Part shown: in pieces, positions 12,370-25,380 of the stretch
How positions within the stretch are numbered: position 1 is the first letter of the stretch
Layout: each line of letters opens with the position of its first letter
NCBI GenBank assembly: GCA_037127255.1
Contig: JBANSL010000003.1
Span: 46,997,814 to 47,061,813 of the forward strand
Direction: 5' to 3'
Source: Persicaria tinctoria
Lineage: Eukaryota; Streptophyta; Magnoliopsida; Caryophyllales; Polygonaceae
DNA length: 64,000 bases
The notes under the pieces: model-generated
What the model was told of the DNA's origin: nothing
Seen by the model: the letters and a program-made list of their open reading frames with translations, nothing else
Databases searched by the model: none
Program-made: the position numbers and the translations under genes

Positions 12370-14462
12370 CTTCCACAATTTCTTTCCGTCCTCGATTCGA
12401 TTTCGTGCTTTATTCAATGGTTAGATTATTCGGGAGTGAGTAAGGGCTGAGTGCGGGACGATCGGGCAAGCTCGAGAAAGAGGTCCAGCGAGGTGAGTGA
12501 GCGTTCGGTGACGAGCGAGGTCGAGGGAGGCTGTATAACGAGGGTACGAGGCCGGGAGCAGCCAGTGCGAGTGTGGGAGATGGGAGACCCAAGGAGCTGG
12601 GCGAGGCCGAGGAGCGTAGTGAGCTCCAGTCGCCGGCGAGCAACACCGAGCAGCCATGGCGCGTCGGGTGGGAGCTCCGTCTTTTGAAATCGGAGGAAGA
12701 AGAAGATACGTTGTGAGGCATCCACTTTGTTTTTGTTATATATTCAACCGGTTGGGTTTTTGTCTGCGGGTTTGGTTCGGTTCGATTCGTTTCGGTTGGA
12801 TTTAAATGGGTTCGGCTCGGGTTTATCCGTAATTAATTAATTAATGATATTTAAAATAAAATATAATACTATTTGAGATTTAAAATATATTATTGGGACT
12901 TAAAGATTTATAAAGAATTTGGAAAAGAATTTCAAGGTTGGAAAGTAATCTAATAAATAAATTTAAAAGGAAATTTGACGAGTATTTTCAAGGGTCGGAA
13001 TACTTAATTATTTAACTGGGATTTGAAACGGTTCTGAAACTAACCTGGGAATAAGACTTATTGATGACTAACTAGCATGATAATATGATCGTTTGACTAA
13101 CAGTATGATATGCATGACTAATAGCATGACTTGGGGTGAATTATTATATGAGATTAAATGTTGGATAATTATGACGATCTAGTAGGATTTTATATCACAC
13201 AAATTATGTCTTATGATTTTGATGAACCGTTGAGGTATATGTGGAAATGACGTATATGAACATGCAGAATTGGTTGAATAATTTATGGAGAACGATGCGG
13301 TCTTGAGTAGTGGATGATGCGATGAAATGACTTTCATAATATGTTACTTGTTCTATTGATTGAGGTGTGCTTGAGTGCTTAATAGTTGAATGTAGACTTA
13401 TATATATTCCATTATGTACTAGGTGATACTCTGTGATTGTGAATACTGTGTGATGGATTGTTCTGTTGCCGGTCTGCTAGCTAGGTAAGTACCTCCGGGG
13501 CTTACTCAGTAACCAGAACCTCCTGCCTGATGTGTCGTATAGTATGTAGGTGTTGCATATGCATAAGAGCATGTCATGTAGTATCATGCTTAGGAATTGC
13601 ATTTACGAATGAGCATCCTTATTCTGTATGCGTTTGAATACAGAACGGTCGTTATCTGTGAGTCCTAGAGTCCTTGCTAGGGTCATAGGGCAGCCCAGCT
13701 TCATCGGGTGTTGTCCTCCTCGAGTCATTTATATATATCACGAGATACGAGATGGGCATGAGATATGATATGATGATGAGATACGATATGATGATGAGAT
13801 TTGAGATGTTATCGAATCGAACTGGCCAGTCTCCACCCTACCTGGAAGGGGGGGGGTGGTAGAAGAGGGATATACCACTTGGTATTCTTTGTTAAGGCTT
13901 TACTTAATATGCTGCACATATGAATTAGGAACATGATAGTGTGGTTAATATTTCAGTACTGCATGAAGGCATCCTTTATTCTAGGTATAGGCGTATTATA
14001 TGTCCTCAGCGCGGTCAGAGGACCCGCGGGCGGACTCTTGGCCTGACTTGGTGGTATAGTTTCAGGTACCCGATACACTGGTTGATTTTGTGCTGTTATG
14101 ACGGGGTCTATTTATATGGCGGAGAGTGAGTGTTTGAAACCCGACTTCACCAGATTCATGCTTTTGAGATTTCTCCCTACCTATACTCCGTTTTGACCCG
14201 GCTCTGCCGTGGCACTGGTTGTATCATTTTCTGAACTCATGCCCTTTTCATGATGAATGATTTTCCGCGTTGTAGACTTAGGACAGGTATAGGGGTTTAC
14301 CCCGGGGTCTCCAACGGACCTTCTGGATTTGGGTGCGAAATCCTACTTTAAACTACAAACCTTCGGTTTCAAACCTTCAACCTGTACTCGGGGCACAAGA
14401 TCCCAACGAGGGGTTTCATTCCTCAAAACGTAACTCGGGAATCATAATCCCGGGCCGTTACA
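12370..14462 (+). repeat. Element B 5' LTR, second segment
   Basis: This aligns with 20453-22545. It holds a GC-rich block, an AT-rich tract, a GATGAGAT-type short repeat patch (about 13741-13810), the splice-donor hairpin (13485-13505), the ATACC/GGTAT hairpin (13872-13885), and the shared stretch TTTTGACCCGGCTCTGCCG near 14192. It ends CCGTTACA at 14462. Confidence 0.9.
13872..13885 (+). other. Short LTR hairpin with compensatory variation (B copy 1)
   Basis: ATACC-ACTT-GGTAT forms a 5-bp stem with a tetraloop. Copies in B (21955-21968), C (33965-33978) and F (57481-57494) have the same A-T middle pair. A (1181-1194, 9765-9778) and G (63544-63557) have ATGCC/GGCAT, in which both bases of the middle pair have changed. 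Confidence 0.7.
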
Positions 14463-14466
14463 ATGG

Positions 14467-14483
14467 TGGTATCAGAGCTGAGG
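14467..14483 (+). promoter_or_regulatory. Element B primer-binding site (initiator tRNA-Met type)
   Basis: TGGTATCAGAGCTGAGG lies four bases after the LTR end at 14462 and is identical to the site of element A. Confidence 0.9.
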
Positions 14484-17400
14484 TTTTGCAATCCGAGTAC
14501 AATAGGTTGAAGAGGTTTTGAAAATCGCCCAATGTTTTCAAATGGTTTTGGAAAATATTTTATAAAGGGCAAAATGAATTTAATTGGACTTAAAACCTAA
14601 AATGAATAAATGGGAAATAATCTCGTGGGTAGAGACCCAAGCGGTAGACATCCCTTATGGATGTAGAATTCGGGGAACAGTAGGCAAAATACTAGCTTTT
14701 ATTTACAGATGGGCCTAGAAAACTCCAAGGAACACCACGGAGGTTGGAGTGTTGAGTTAGGAGGCCGTGAGGTTTTGCCCCTCCGGTCAGTCGTCCCTCG
14801 ACGGACGACATAGATCATCTCTATGCTTACGTTTACATATGTACATATATGCAATTGAGCTCGAGGGCGATCCTCCTCGAAGAGGATCATATTAATATTG
14901 TTGATTGCTTCCGTGATGAGTGCTCTATTGTGCTTAGGATAACGAACTAATTAGTATGCCTTGACTTGAATCATGTGTTGAATAACTGTGCAAACGGGAT
15001 AGTGGGAGAAAACCTTGTTCTGATGTAATCGGAATTCCTGTTTTGTCGAAATATCCCTTTCATAATTCAAACCCCATGATGGTTCTGACTCTGTCATCCG
15101 CCCCACCAAAACATCTAGGCATGTTAGCAAGGGTCGAGAGGCATCCGCTCTCCTGTTTAGAGTCTTGTTTCGTATCCCACCATCGATGCTTCTATCGAGT
15201 CTCGTACCTGTGATTGGGGTCTTTCACGGGAAATTTGGGTCGGTCAACTAAATGCCTTCGGAAATCGTGTCAAATGTGAGGGTTACCTGAGTATGTTAGT
15301 GGGAGTGAGGATTTAAATCATTTCGAGATAGAAGTGAGTTGTCTTATGGAGTCATCCCTTTCGATCCTCGTAATTGCCAACCATGTCTTCTTGTCACAAG
15401 AGTCTAAACACGAGTTCTACCCTCATCTCTCGGAAACGGCGTGAATGTCCTTGTGCCCTACCCAACAAGTCATAATAGCGTCCCACGGGGAAACGGGGTT
15501 GTGAGTCGGTGATTGTCCTTAAGAGAATTCTGTCAAGTTATAATGATAGTCTCTTTGTGATTTAATGACATGCTATATTGGTATAATTCAGCATGACTTT
15601 CCCGGTACATTGCATGGTTGCACTTATGAGTTGATGTAGGTGTCTTATGTATTGAATTCCCATGATTATTGTCTCCCTATGAAATAGGTCCATGATAGTG
15701 TCTTCAACTCTCGTTGCATGTTTAAAACGTGAATTGGACGACTTAGAATGACAGATTAACCTAATTGGACCTCATTGGTTGTGTACTTGTTTAATGAGTA
15801 TTTCTAGTATCATGTAAGACATATACCTCCCAGTTATAGGCTCTCGTATGATTGTGTGACGTACTAGTCTTACTATGCGAATATGGATGTATGTGATGAG
15901 ATAGTTGCTATACCAACCCTGCATGAACTGACCATACCCTTAGCAGGATTTTTAGGGTACATCTTAGCATGCTTTCCGTAATATTATGACTTGCTTAATT
16001 GTGTATCTAAATGAGTGATAAGTCGTGCATATGATATCATGTGATGTTTCCTAGATCTTGCATAACTTGGGCCATATATGTCCCATGTCAGTCTGTGCAT
16101 ACATGTTCTTAGTCTGTCAAGCATGATTGGTGAATGAAATGATAAGTTGCTAGCTTGTTCTGCACACATATAAAGATGATTATAGGAACATGTTATGAAT
16201 GCGTAAATCGATATTCCCTGAGATAGGTGCATACTAGTGTGAAATAATGTGATGATATCTCTTGATTTTTATATGTTTGCGTGCCATAATTATAAGGGCA
16301 TCGTTGTAACTCTCGGGTTGGGATCTTATCCTTGGTCTTGTCGTCCCAAGTCCTCGTCCATGCCTGAACTCTTAAGGAATTATGTTGTCCGCCTTTGTCC
16401 CTCCCCTATCTCCGTAACTTCTAACCCTTGCGATCCTTTGATGAGCGCCGATATGCAAGAAAGGGCCGACGACCAAGTGGCACCGGAGCGGCGCAACGGA
16501 AGTGTGATGGGTCCATGACCCCTTAGGCCCCAGAAACAACGTCACCAATGGCAAAAAGGACGAATATGCTTCAAAGATGACAATCGTTAACAGATTTATT
16601 CCAGCAGATACGAGGAAGAGCGTTCTTAATTCAAATTGTGGATTCTTCTATACTAATCGGAATTGATGTTGTGTGATAGGCCTAGAACTGACATAATTGA
16701 ATGTGTGATGACGGATGTGCTGAATTGGTAGCAATGATTGCCTGACTTGTTTCTATGATGATGTGCCTTGGTGCTTGGTATACTGACTTGCGGGTGAGTA
16801 GGTTATGGGTTATATGTATGGGAGTGCTTTCTTCTTGAGCTTGAGTCATGAGATTCTTTAGTGAAACGGGTTGGAAAATGGCAGGTGGATTAAGATATTC
16901 GGATTGGGTCTTTGGTCGTCTGTGTTGGGGTGCAGAAAGGATGCGTTAGCTTGGGTATAGCCGAGTGAGTTGGGATGTGTGAAAGATAGCGATCTGTGAG
17001 TACAGATGAGCTTTCAGGTAGGTCTTAGGTGAGCAGGGGGCTAGTATGGGGAGATCTTGAGGGAGATGTCCAAGTGAGAAGTGGTAGTCTAAGAAGGTAG
17101 TATGTGCGGGTAGTATAAGAGAGTGGTTGACTGAGGTCTGGACTAGTTTCATTAGGGTGATATTGAGGATGGGTGTGGGTAGAGGTAGTTAGGATAGTTC
17201 TAGAGGGGGATGGGTAAGCTAGGAGTTGATCGGGGGATTCTTGAAGGGAGGTGTTGTGAGACGGATTGGTGTGCTAAGGAAGGTGTCTAGATAGTCTATG
17301 AGCGGAACGTGGGTGGTGTCAAGGATGATCGATTAAGGAATGTCTGAGGAATCGTAGAATTTGGGACTAGGTGATGGGTGCTAAGAGTGGGGGCGATTTC

Positions 17401-19452
17401 GGTAGGGGATGAGGTTGAGGAATTTCCTAGGAAAAGTAGTATGAGGTTGCTTGGGAAATTATCGATCGGATATATTAGGTTGTTCATATCAGGGTTGTTC
17501 ATGTGATGAGTATTTGGGGGTTGTTTAGATAGGATTGGTAATGCTTGGGGAATTTATGAGTGAAAGATCTCTAGATGCGTTGTTGGAGGATTTTGGCATA
17601 GGGAATGAATCGGGATTTATGAGTGGAGGTCATTATGGCTATTAAGGTAATTGAGGATGTGAGATGAATCTTCGAGGAAAGGTTGGTAGCTATGCAATGA
17701 TGTAGTTTAGATTCCTAGTAAGACTGTGGGCTAAAGGTTGAGATAGAGAGATTATGCGCATGGATTTGGGGACTAGGCAAAGCAGAAGGTATTGAGGACG
17801 CTAGAGAGATTTTTGAAGGTTGGTGAAGTTGCGGTGCTTAAGAAATTCGGACGAGGATGTCATAGGAATTCGGTGAAAATGATGATCGGTACATAAGGGT
17901 TTAAGTGGTAGAGGTTTTGAAGTTTAAGGAAGCGCGATCTGAGGCAATTTGGGGAAACATGCGGAGTTGAGGGAACTAGTCTAACTAGGTACAGTATGCC
18001 GGGAAGAGGATCTAGAGTGGGTCGGCTTGATGGTCATGGTGATTTGTGGTTGGGAATGTCACTAGTTGGGTGCTTAGAGGTGGATGGTTAGTGAGAGTGG
18101 TTAGTGGCGCGGGAAGTACGATCCGGATAGCAAGGTAATTCGAAATGTCTCATTAGGAGATGATGGTCGGGCGGAGTCTTGAGAGTCTAGGAAGAGTAAG
18201 CGAGATTTTTAAGAAATTGTTTGATTGGGAACTCCGAGAGATAGTTTTAAATAGTCGAGTGGAAGGTATGACTTGAGATCGGGATGTCGAAGTGGATTGG
18301 CTCTTAGATGGCTTGATGGCATAGGAGTTGGGATACCTTGTAGTTGGTTTGGGTATTCGACCTTGATTGCGAATAGTTATGAGGCTAGAAAGGTTGTATG
18401 TGAGCGGGATGTAATGGTGTCTAGAACTAGTAGTGGATTGAGTTGGTAGACCTCGATGAATTTGATCTTAATGCAAGAGCTAATGGGTAGTGGTTGTGTC
18501 TTGTCATGATTGGTAGTTATAGGCAGGTTCTCTTGATGTTGTGATCTAGTGTATACCTTACTTGGGGTCGTATGTTGTGAGAATTCTATGCTATAGACGA
18601 TGTTGATTCACTGATGTGTTGTCGTTGACAATAGGGAACTGTTAGTACTAACATAGCTATCCCTGAACTCGATAGAATGCTATTGTACGGAAGCACTTGT
18701 TTGCATTTGATGCGATGACGCTTGGTAGTTAGCATGAGTATGATGTGCTTATATGATTGATATGACGTGCTTATCTAATTGATATGGTGTGTAACTTCCA
18801 TGAGATGATGTGATAAATCCTATCATATATGATACAATGCTAGATATGTTATAGTATGTGACTGTCCGTGACATGAGTATGACCTGGATAGGAATGTGTG
18901 ATGTGATTTCTATGTTGTACGATTGTTGCGTTATATGATGTCCTGAATTGGAATTGCTAGGATGCTAGAACCGAATTGGTGAAATTTGACTTTGACTTGG
19001 AACCTAGGAAGGAAATATGAGATTGGCCTTAGAGATGGATGATTCCACCTCTTGAGTTCTGAAATTTCTTGACTGACGTCGGATTCAAAGGATTTTAAAT
19101 GGTGTTTTAAAAGAAACTAACTTTGATTTTAAGAAACTAATGCGACCCTAGTTTTCATTATAACGCTCCACGAAGTAGATACAAGTATTTTATGGGGGCA
19201 CCTGTAGATTACTTGCTATGACCTAGTGGTGACACTATAATGTTTTTGAGTTATGATATGGCCAAAAAGTCGGAGTAAGGATGTGGTAGGGGCCCATATT
19301 ACATCCTTGTTACGGTCTATTGGGAATATTATGATCACAACAATGGTACTGTAAGGATCTCATAGGGGCACTTATGAGGTGCTTACGGGATCAATGACAC
19401 GATCCTTGGACTCATAAATTTCAAACTTCATCGCCTATTTTAAGATAATTTT
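14484..19452 (+). other. Element B internal domain, non-coding
   Basis: This 5 kb stretch has short frames only (at most about 89 codons) and no retroelement protein motif. The first 450 bases match C's leader and the last 500 bases match C's 3' untranslated region. The part around 17160-17400 is the homologue of F (reverse complement of about 51730-51960), so B and F belong to one LARD group. The island at 16345-16554 is shared by A, B and F. Confidence 0.8.
16345..16554 (+). other. Conserved island in the non-coding interior (B copy)
   Basis: The reverse complement aligns with 52491-52695 of F over about 200 bp with high identity, including GGTCATGGACCCA and CTCCGGTGCCACTTGG. It also aligns, more weakly, with A 6345-6500. 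Frames differ between copies, so protein coding is unlikely. Confidence 0.65.
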
Positions 19453-19470
19453 AGTCTCGGGGACGAGACT
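19453..19470 (+). other. Conserved stem-loop upstream of the polypurine tract (B)
   Basis: AGTCTCG-GGGA-CGAGACT makes a perfect 7-bp stem eight bases from the polypurine tract. Confidence 0.8.
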
Positions 19471-19477
19471 TGTTTTT

Positions 19478-19489
19478 AGAGGTGGATGA
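19478..19489 (+). promoter_or_regulatory. Element B polypurine tract
   Basis: AGAGGTGGATGA directly precedes the 3' LTR start TGTAAAGG at 19490. Confidence 0.85.
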
Positions 19490-22400
19490 TGTAAAGGGTC
19501 AGATTGTCAAATCCTAATTTTTTTGGAAAAAGAGAATTAAAAATAAACTTAAATTTAATTTAAAACTCATTTAGCGGATTCCGACTGGAATATATAATTT
19601 GACGAACGATTTCCATCCTTTTACCTCGAAAATTTAAAATAATTATCAGATGGCGATATCCTTGTCGATTATAAAAATTTAATTAATTGAGAGAACGAGA
19701 GTCGGAGAAACTAACATTCGGGAACTAATTTCGGGATTCAAAATTCGCGTATTCGGGATTTATTTCCGGATATTGGTTAACTTATTTCACACTCGATCTC
19801 ACACCCACTCCCTCCCCATACCCTGCAGGACCCATTCCTCTTCGGTTCACCTGCCCACTTTCACCTCGTCTTCACGTCATCGTCACCCTCTTCATCCGAC
19901 TTCACCATCGCCATTACCTTTCACCATCACCTTCTCCATCACCCTCACTTCTTCATCATCAACACCATCATCCCTCCTTCACTCCATCACCATTATCTTC
20001 ATCATTTGAGCTCCACACGCCACCACTGTCGCAGCTCCTTCTTGTCTCCACTGTACCACCGCCGAACCCAACTACCTTCCTTACTCCTCGGATTCGAACA
20101 AACACCCGAGCAACACATCCACTTCCTCCTCTTGTCACCATCGCCACACTCCACGCCTCGGTGATACTTCATCGTTGTTGTCATCCTCGCCGCCTTCTCT
20201 TTCATCGAAGGGCAATCGCAGCCGCCCCCGGAGCTCTCGGTGTCATCGACAAGCCTCCGAAGATTCCCCGTCCGTTTGATCGTGAACCAATCTTCCGGTA
20301 AGCCATCCTCCCTCGTTTGCAATCCAAACCACTCTCGAGCCCTATCATCACGCTCACCCATGTCCGACGCAGGTCCGACGAGCCACCGCAAGCCTCCGAC
20401 GATGCCCAGAACTCCGATCGAGAGCTCCGAAGTTGCGAACTCCCTCGGTGAGCTTCCACAATTTCTTTCCGTCCTCGATTCGATTTCGTGCTTTATTCAA
20501 TGGTTAGATTAGTCGGGAGTGATTAAGGGCTGAGTGCGGGACGATCGGGCAAGCTCGAGAGAGAGGTCCAGCGAGGTGAGTGAGCGTTCGGTGATGAGCG
20601 AGGTCGAGGGAGGCTGTATAACGAGGGTACGAGGCCGAGAGCAGCCAATGCGAGTGTGGGAGATGGGAGACCCAAGGAGCTGGGCGAGGCCGAGGAGTGC
20701 AGTGAGCTCCAGTCGCCGGCGAGCAATGTCGAGCAGCCATGGCGCGTCGGGCGGGAGCTCCGTCTTTTGAAATCGGAGGAAGAAGAAGATACGTTGTGAG
20801 GCCTCCACTTTGTTTTTGTTATATATTCAACCGGTTGGGTTTTTGTCTGCGGGTTTGGTTCGGTTCGATTCGTTTCGGTTGGATTTAAATGGGTTCGGCT
20901 CGGGTTTATCCGTAATTAATTAATTAATGATATTTAAAATAAAATATAATACTATTTGAGATTTAAAATATATTATTGGGACTTAAAGATTTATAAAGAA
21001 TTTGGAAAAGAATTTCAAGGTTGGAAAGTAATCTAATAAATAAATTTAAAAGGAAATTTGACGAGTATTTTCAAGGGTCGGAATACTTAATTATTTAACT
21101 GGGATTTGAAACGGTTCTGAAACTAACCTGGGAATAAGACTTATTCGATGACTAACTAGCATGATAATATGATCGTTTGACTAACAGTATGATATGCATG
21201 ACTAATAGCATGACTTGGGGTGAATTATTATATGAGATTAAATGTTGGATAATTATGACGATCTAGTAGGATTTTATATCACACAAATTATGTCTTATGA
21301 TTTTGATGAACCGTTGAGGTATATGTGGAAATGACGTATATGAACATGCAGAATTGGTTGAATAATTTATGGAGAACGATGCGGTCTTGAGTAGTGGATG
21401 ATGCGATGAAATGACTTTCATAATATGTTACTTGTTCTATTGATTGAGGTGTGCTTGAGTGCTTAATAGTTGAATGTAGACTTATATATATTCCATTATG
21501 TACTAGGTGATACTCTATGATTGTGAATACTGTGTGATGGATTGTTCTGTTGCCGGTCTGCTAGCTAGGTAAGTACCTCCGGGGCTTACTCAGTAACCAG
21601 AACCTCCTGCCTGATGTGTCGTATAGTATGTAGGTGTTGCATATGCATAAGAGCATGTCATGTAGTATCATGCTTAGGAATTGCATTTACGAATGAGCAT
21701 CCTTATTCTGTATGCGTTTGAATACAGAACGGTCGTTATCTGTGAGTCCTAGAGTCCTTGCTAGGGTCATAGGGCAGCCCAGCTTCATCGGGTGTTGTCC
21801 TCCTCGAGTCATTTATATATATCACGAGATACGAGATGGGCATGAGATATGATATGATGATGAGATACGATATGATGATGAGATTTGAGATGTTATCGAA
21901 TCGAACTGGCCAGTCTCCACCCTACCTGGAAGGGGGGGGGGGTAGAAGAGGGATATACCACTTGGTATTCTTTGTTAAGGCTTTACTTAATATGCTGCAC
22001 ATATGAATTAGGAACATGATAGTGTGGTTAATATTTCAGTACTGCATGAAGGCATCCTTTATTCTAGGTATAGGCGTATTATATGTCCTCAGCGCGGTCA
22101 GAGGACCCGCGGGCGGACTCTTGGCCTGACTTGGTGGTATAGTTTCAGGTACCCGATACACTGGTTGATTTTGTGCTGTTATGACGGGGTCTATTTATAT
22201 GGCGGAGAGTGAGTGTTTGAAACCCGACTTCACCAGATTCATGCTTTTGAGATTTCTCCCTACCTAAAATCCGTTTTGACCCGGCTCTTCCGTGGCACTG
22301 GTTGTATCATTTTCTGAACTCATGCCCTTTTCATGATGAATGATTTTCCGCGTTGTAGACTTAGGACAGGTATAGGGGTTTACCCCGGGGTCTCCAACGA

Positions 22401-22545
22401 ACCTTCTGGATTTGGGTGCGAAATCCTACTTTAAACTACAAACCTTCGGTTTCAAACCTTCAACCTGTACTCGGGGCGCAAGATCCCAACGAGGGGTTTC
22501 ATCCCTCGAAACGTAACTCGAGAATCATAATCCCGGGCCGTTACA
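19490..22545 (+). repeat. Element B 3' LTR, complete
   Basis: This is an uninterrupted 3,056-bp LTR, TGTAAAGG to CCGTTACA, and it shows the empty site for element A at about 20448-20452. It contains the same hairpins as the 5' LTR (21569-21589 and 21955-21968) and donor-like CGGTAAG near 20295 and CGGTGAG near 20446. Confidence 0.95.
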
Positions 22546-23451
22546 TAACCGGTTAAATAATACGTACAATAAAATAACAAGGGGGGCCCACTAGCCATGT
22601 TAGCCTTCTTCTTCCTAATTCAATTGAGAGCTCCTACTGTTTCAAATGAGACGTCGCCACGCCCGAGCCTTAGCTCAGCTCGACCTGCTCCCCCGCGCTC
22701 GCCGGATCCGTACTTCAGCTGCTCGCTCGCTGGCTCGTCTCTCACCCGCGCTCGCTGGCCCTCTCACCCACTGCTCACCCCCGTCCGCCTCTCGTTCCTC
22801 GCGCTCGCTACTTGCCAAATCGAGCTCGCCGGGGCTCACAAGCCCACTCGACTTCCTACTCTCAGCTCTCGCTCACCCTCCCAGTTAGTCTAAGCATCGA
22901 AAGGATACAAAAGATTTTTTGAGAAGGAATAGAAGGCTCGGGAGCTTACCGATGTGTTCGCGACTTCGGAGCTTCGTCGGAGCTCATCGGTGGATCGATT
23001 CACTGCGTCGGAGAGGGAGGAACGTCGGGGTCGGCCTAGGACGAATAAACGAAGGTTAAAGGGGATGCGATTCCATGAGATTTCGAATCGAACAAGAGAT
23101 CGAAGCTTACCGATCTCGGAACATGAGAACAGGGGACGAGTCGCTCGAGCAGTCTGGCCTTGCGTCGTCGGAGCTTCAGGGTTCTGGTGGGGCTCCTAGC
23201 TTCTATTGTTGCTTGCTCGAAATGAGGAGAGGCTGGGCTTCGAGGGAATGAGAAAGGAGGCTCGAATGGAGGCGTCCAGTTCTTCACGGTAAATAGGGGA
23301 GCTGCTGGTGCTTCTTGCCGAGGAAGACGGTGACGAGGGCTGCTGGCTGCGACGATGAACGATGAAGAGGAGTCGGAGTGGAAGTGGCTGCTGGTGGTGA
23401 CAGGCAGCAGAAGGTGGAGGTGTGGTGGCGTGGGCTAAGAACTTTGGTGAT
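22546..23451 (-). repeat. LTR-like remnant between B and C
   Basis: This is GC-rich sequence with GCTTACCG twice (22946 and 23106), which is CGGTAAGC on the minus strand. That resembles the donor-like motifs in the GC-rich parts of the other long LTRs when they lie in minus orientation. Phrases such as GCTGCTGG and GGAGCTTC blocks also resemble the F LTR near 59030-59100. Both ends are cut by B and C. Short frames (for example 22597-22893) look accidental. The family assignment is tentative. Confidence 0.45.
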
Positions 23452-24264
23452 TGTAAAGGCTCGGATTTTTAAAATATTAATTATCGGAAAAAGAAAATAA
23501 AAATGAATTTAAAATAAATTCCAGCCCAAATTTTCGATTTAAATATCAATTCCGTCTTTCATTTCGGGTTTTGAACGACCAATCAGCGGAATTTAACTTC
23601 CCGACTCGAGACCTCAATTCCGTCTTTTTTCTCACATTCTTATCCAATTCAACATTGATTCCCCACAATTTAAGATTTAATTTTAAACTCCCTATCTCTT
23701 TCAATCTTTCCCTTATTAACCCAACACACACTTTTTTTCTTTTCTTCTTACCTTCTTGACTTACCAAGAATGGAAATGAGTACACCCCTTTTTCCCATGC
23801 TTTGTCCAATGGTTACAACTAAGGAAGCCAAAATTTATCCATAAAATCTTAACCTTGACCACATCTTTTCACACACCCACACAAACCCAGAAACCAAACA
23901 CGTACAGCCCTTTCTTTCCCCCGGGAGGAATCGCCGAAGAGCATCCTTCACTCCTTCAAACCAGAAGAAGCAGCGGCCTCAACTTCACCCTCGAGCCACC
24001 CAGAAGCAGCGGTACCACCCCCCGGAACTGCCGGCGCCGCCACCGTCTCCCCGCACCTGTTTTTCCGTTCACCTCGGTAAGCCTCGATTCCTCTCGACCC
24101 CTCCTCTTTCACCCTTTATCAGCCAAAGGCTCCGCCTTTAACACCCCGCACCTCTCCCAGGCTTCTTGCTCGAAGAAACAGCCCCAGCGCGCCCCGGACG
24201 CACCTCCCCGGAGCTCCGAGCTTTCCGGCGTCGAAGGCCCCTCGGTGAGCCCCTTCTCCTCCTT
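23452..24264 (+). repeat. Element C 5' LTR, segment 1
   Basis: This aligns with 40637-41269 of the 3' LTR, with a short deletion near 23941 relative to it (3' copy about 41129-41165). It contains CGGTAAGC near 24075 and CGGTGAGC near 24243, the donor-like motifs of this LTR class. Its last five bases (TCCTT, 24260-24264) are the D1 target duplication. Confidence 0.9.
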
Positions 24265-24741
24265 TGTTGTAAGCTGAATCTGCCATGTTTTACAGTAACT
24301 TTTATATCGATTTCTGCATACATTTCATTCATTTGGGCTTAGATAGTACATAACCTATGTAGTTTATGTTTATTTTCCAAATTATGGAATCTACACCAGT
24401 TTCTGTTTAAATCGCAGAATTCGAGGCGTTTTACAACAATTCTACAGAAGGTCGGAAAAGCTCGGAAAACCACTACAGAAGTCCAAGGTCAAAGCAGCGG
24501 AACCAGTCGAATCGAGCCGAGAACCCAGGCTACTCGATCTCAAGTAGGCCTTACTCGACCTAGACGAGCATGTCCGAGCAACCTTGGTCGACATAGCCTG
24601 GTCGAGAAAGCCAGACCAACCCAGCTCCGGAGGCTACTCGATCTCGACAAGACCCTAGTCGAGATCGACAAAGACCAGCGCCACACCCAGAGTCCTCGAG
24701 GAGAAAGCTGATCGAGAAGCCGAGGACAAGGACAACCCTAC

Positions 24742-24771
24742 TCGATCTCGACAAAGCCTTGTCGAGATCGA
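24742..24771 (+). other. 13-bp-stem hairpin in D1 LTR
   Basis: TCGATCTCGACAA and TTGTCGAGATCGA pair perfectly around the 4-base loop AGCC. It is the tightest of a series of inverted repeats in this LTR. Confidence 0.8.
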
Positions 24772-25370
24772 CAAGCGCCACCACGCCTGTCCGAGTCCAT
24801 GCCGAGGAGCTCTAGTCGACACCATCAGAGAACCATCCTCGAGCAACCCTACTCGATCTCGACGAACCTTAGTCGAGATCGACGAGTCCCTGAGTCCAAA
24901 TCCGAGCTTGCCGAGTAGAGCCACCCGAGGAGACCTAGTCGATGACCCATCCCTACTCGAGGTCGACGAAGGCTACTCGAGGTCGACGAGCGTCAGAAGC
25001 CAAGTCCGAGCCACATCGAGCAGAGCTAGCCGGGAAGTCCAGTCGACGATCAACCCTACTCGAGGTCGACGAAGCCTTGTCGAGGTCGAGTAGACCCGAG
25101 TCCAGAAACGTGTCGTCGAGAGCTGTCCTAGTCGACTTGGGATTCCTTGGGCACGAAGGAAGTCGAGCTGGCCGAAGATCTATCCGATTCCATCAAGTCT
25201 ATTCATGGAAGACAAGATCTATCAACATCATGAAGACTTACCTAGTTTAGAATTATCCTTTCCTTGTTGATTTATTTCCATTAGGTAATTTATTTATCCT
25301 TTCAAGCTTTAGATATAATTTTAGATAGAGATAGAAGATTTATATCCTTGATTAGCAAGGGTTAGAAGAC

Positions 25371-25380
25371 TATAAATAAG
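25371..25380 (+). promoter_or_regulatory. Probable D-family TATA box (D1)
   Basis: TATAAATAAG is followed by GGCCCTAGGGGCTCAG, and the whole stretch is identical in D2 at 54877. Position and conservation suggest the LTR core promoter. Confidence 0.65.

Larger units (their letters stand above)
1..22545 (+). mobile_element. Element B: non-coding LTR retrotransposon (LARD), Tekay-related, 5' end outside window
   Basis: Two long direct repeats (1-607 plus 12370-14462, and 19490-22545) flank a 5.0 kb interior. The second repeat starts TGTAAAGG and ends CCGTTACA. The interior starts with an initiator tRNA-Met type primer-binding site and ends with a polypurine tract, so this is a plus-strand LTR retrotransposon. 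No frame longer than about 90 codons lies in the interior, and no gag or pol motif is visible, which fits a LARD. Window base 1 aligns with base 19846, so about 356 bp of the 5' LTR lie outside. By eye the LTR copies differ at roughly 35 sites, more than those of the nested element A, as expected for an older host. The right target duplication would be TAACC at 22546-22550; the left copy is not visible. Confidence 0.9.

Noticed and set aside
22597..22893. 98-codon frame between B and C as a host gene
   Set aside because: Repetitive Ser/Pro/Leu/Arg composition, no domain, and it lies in an LTR-like remnant.
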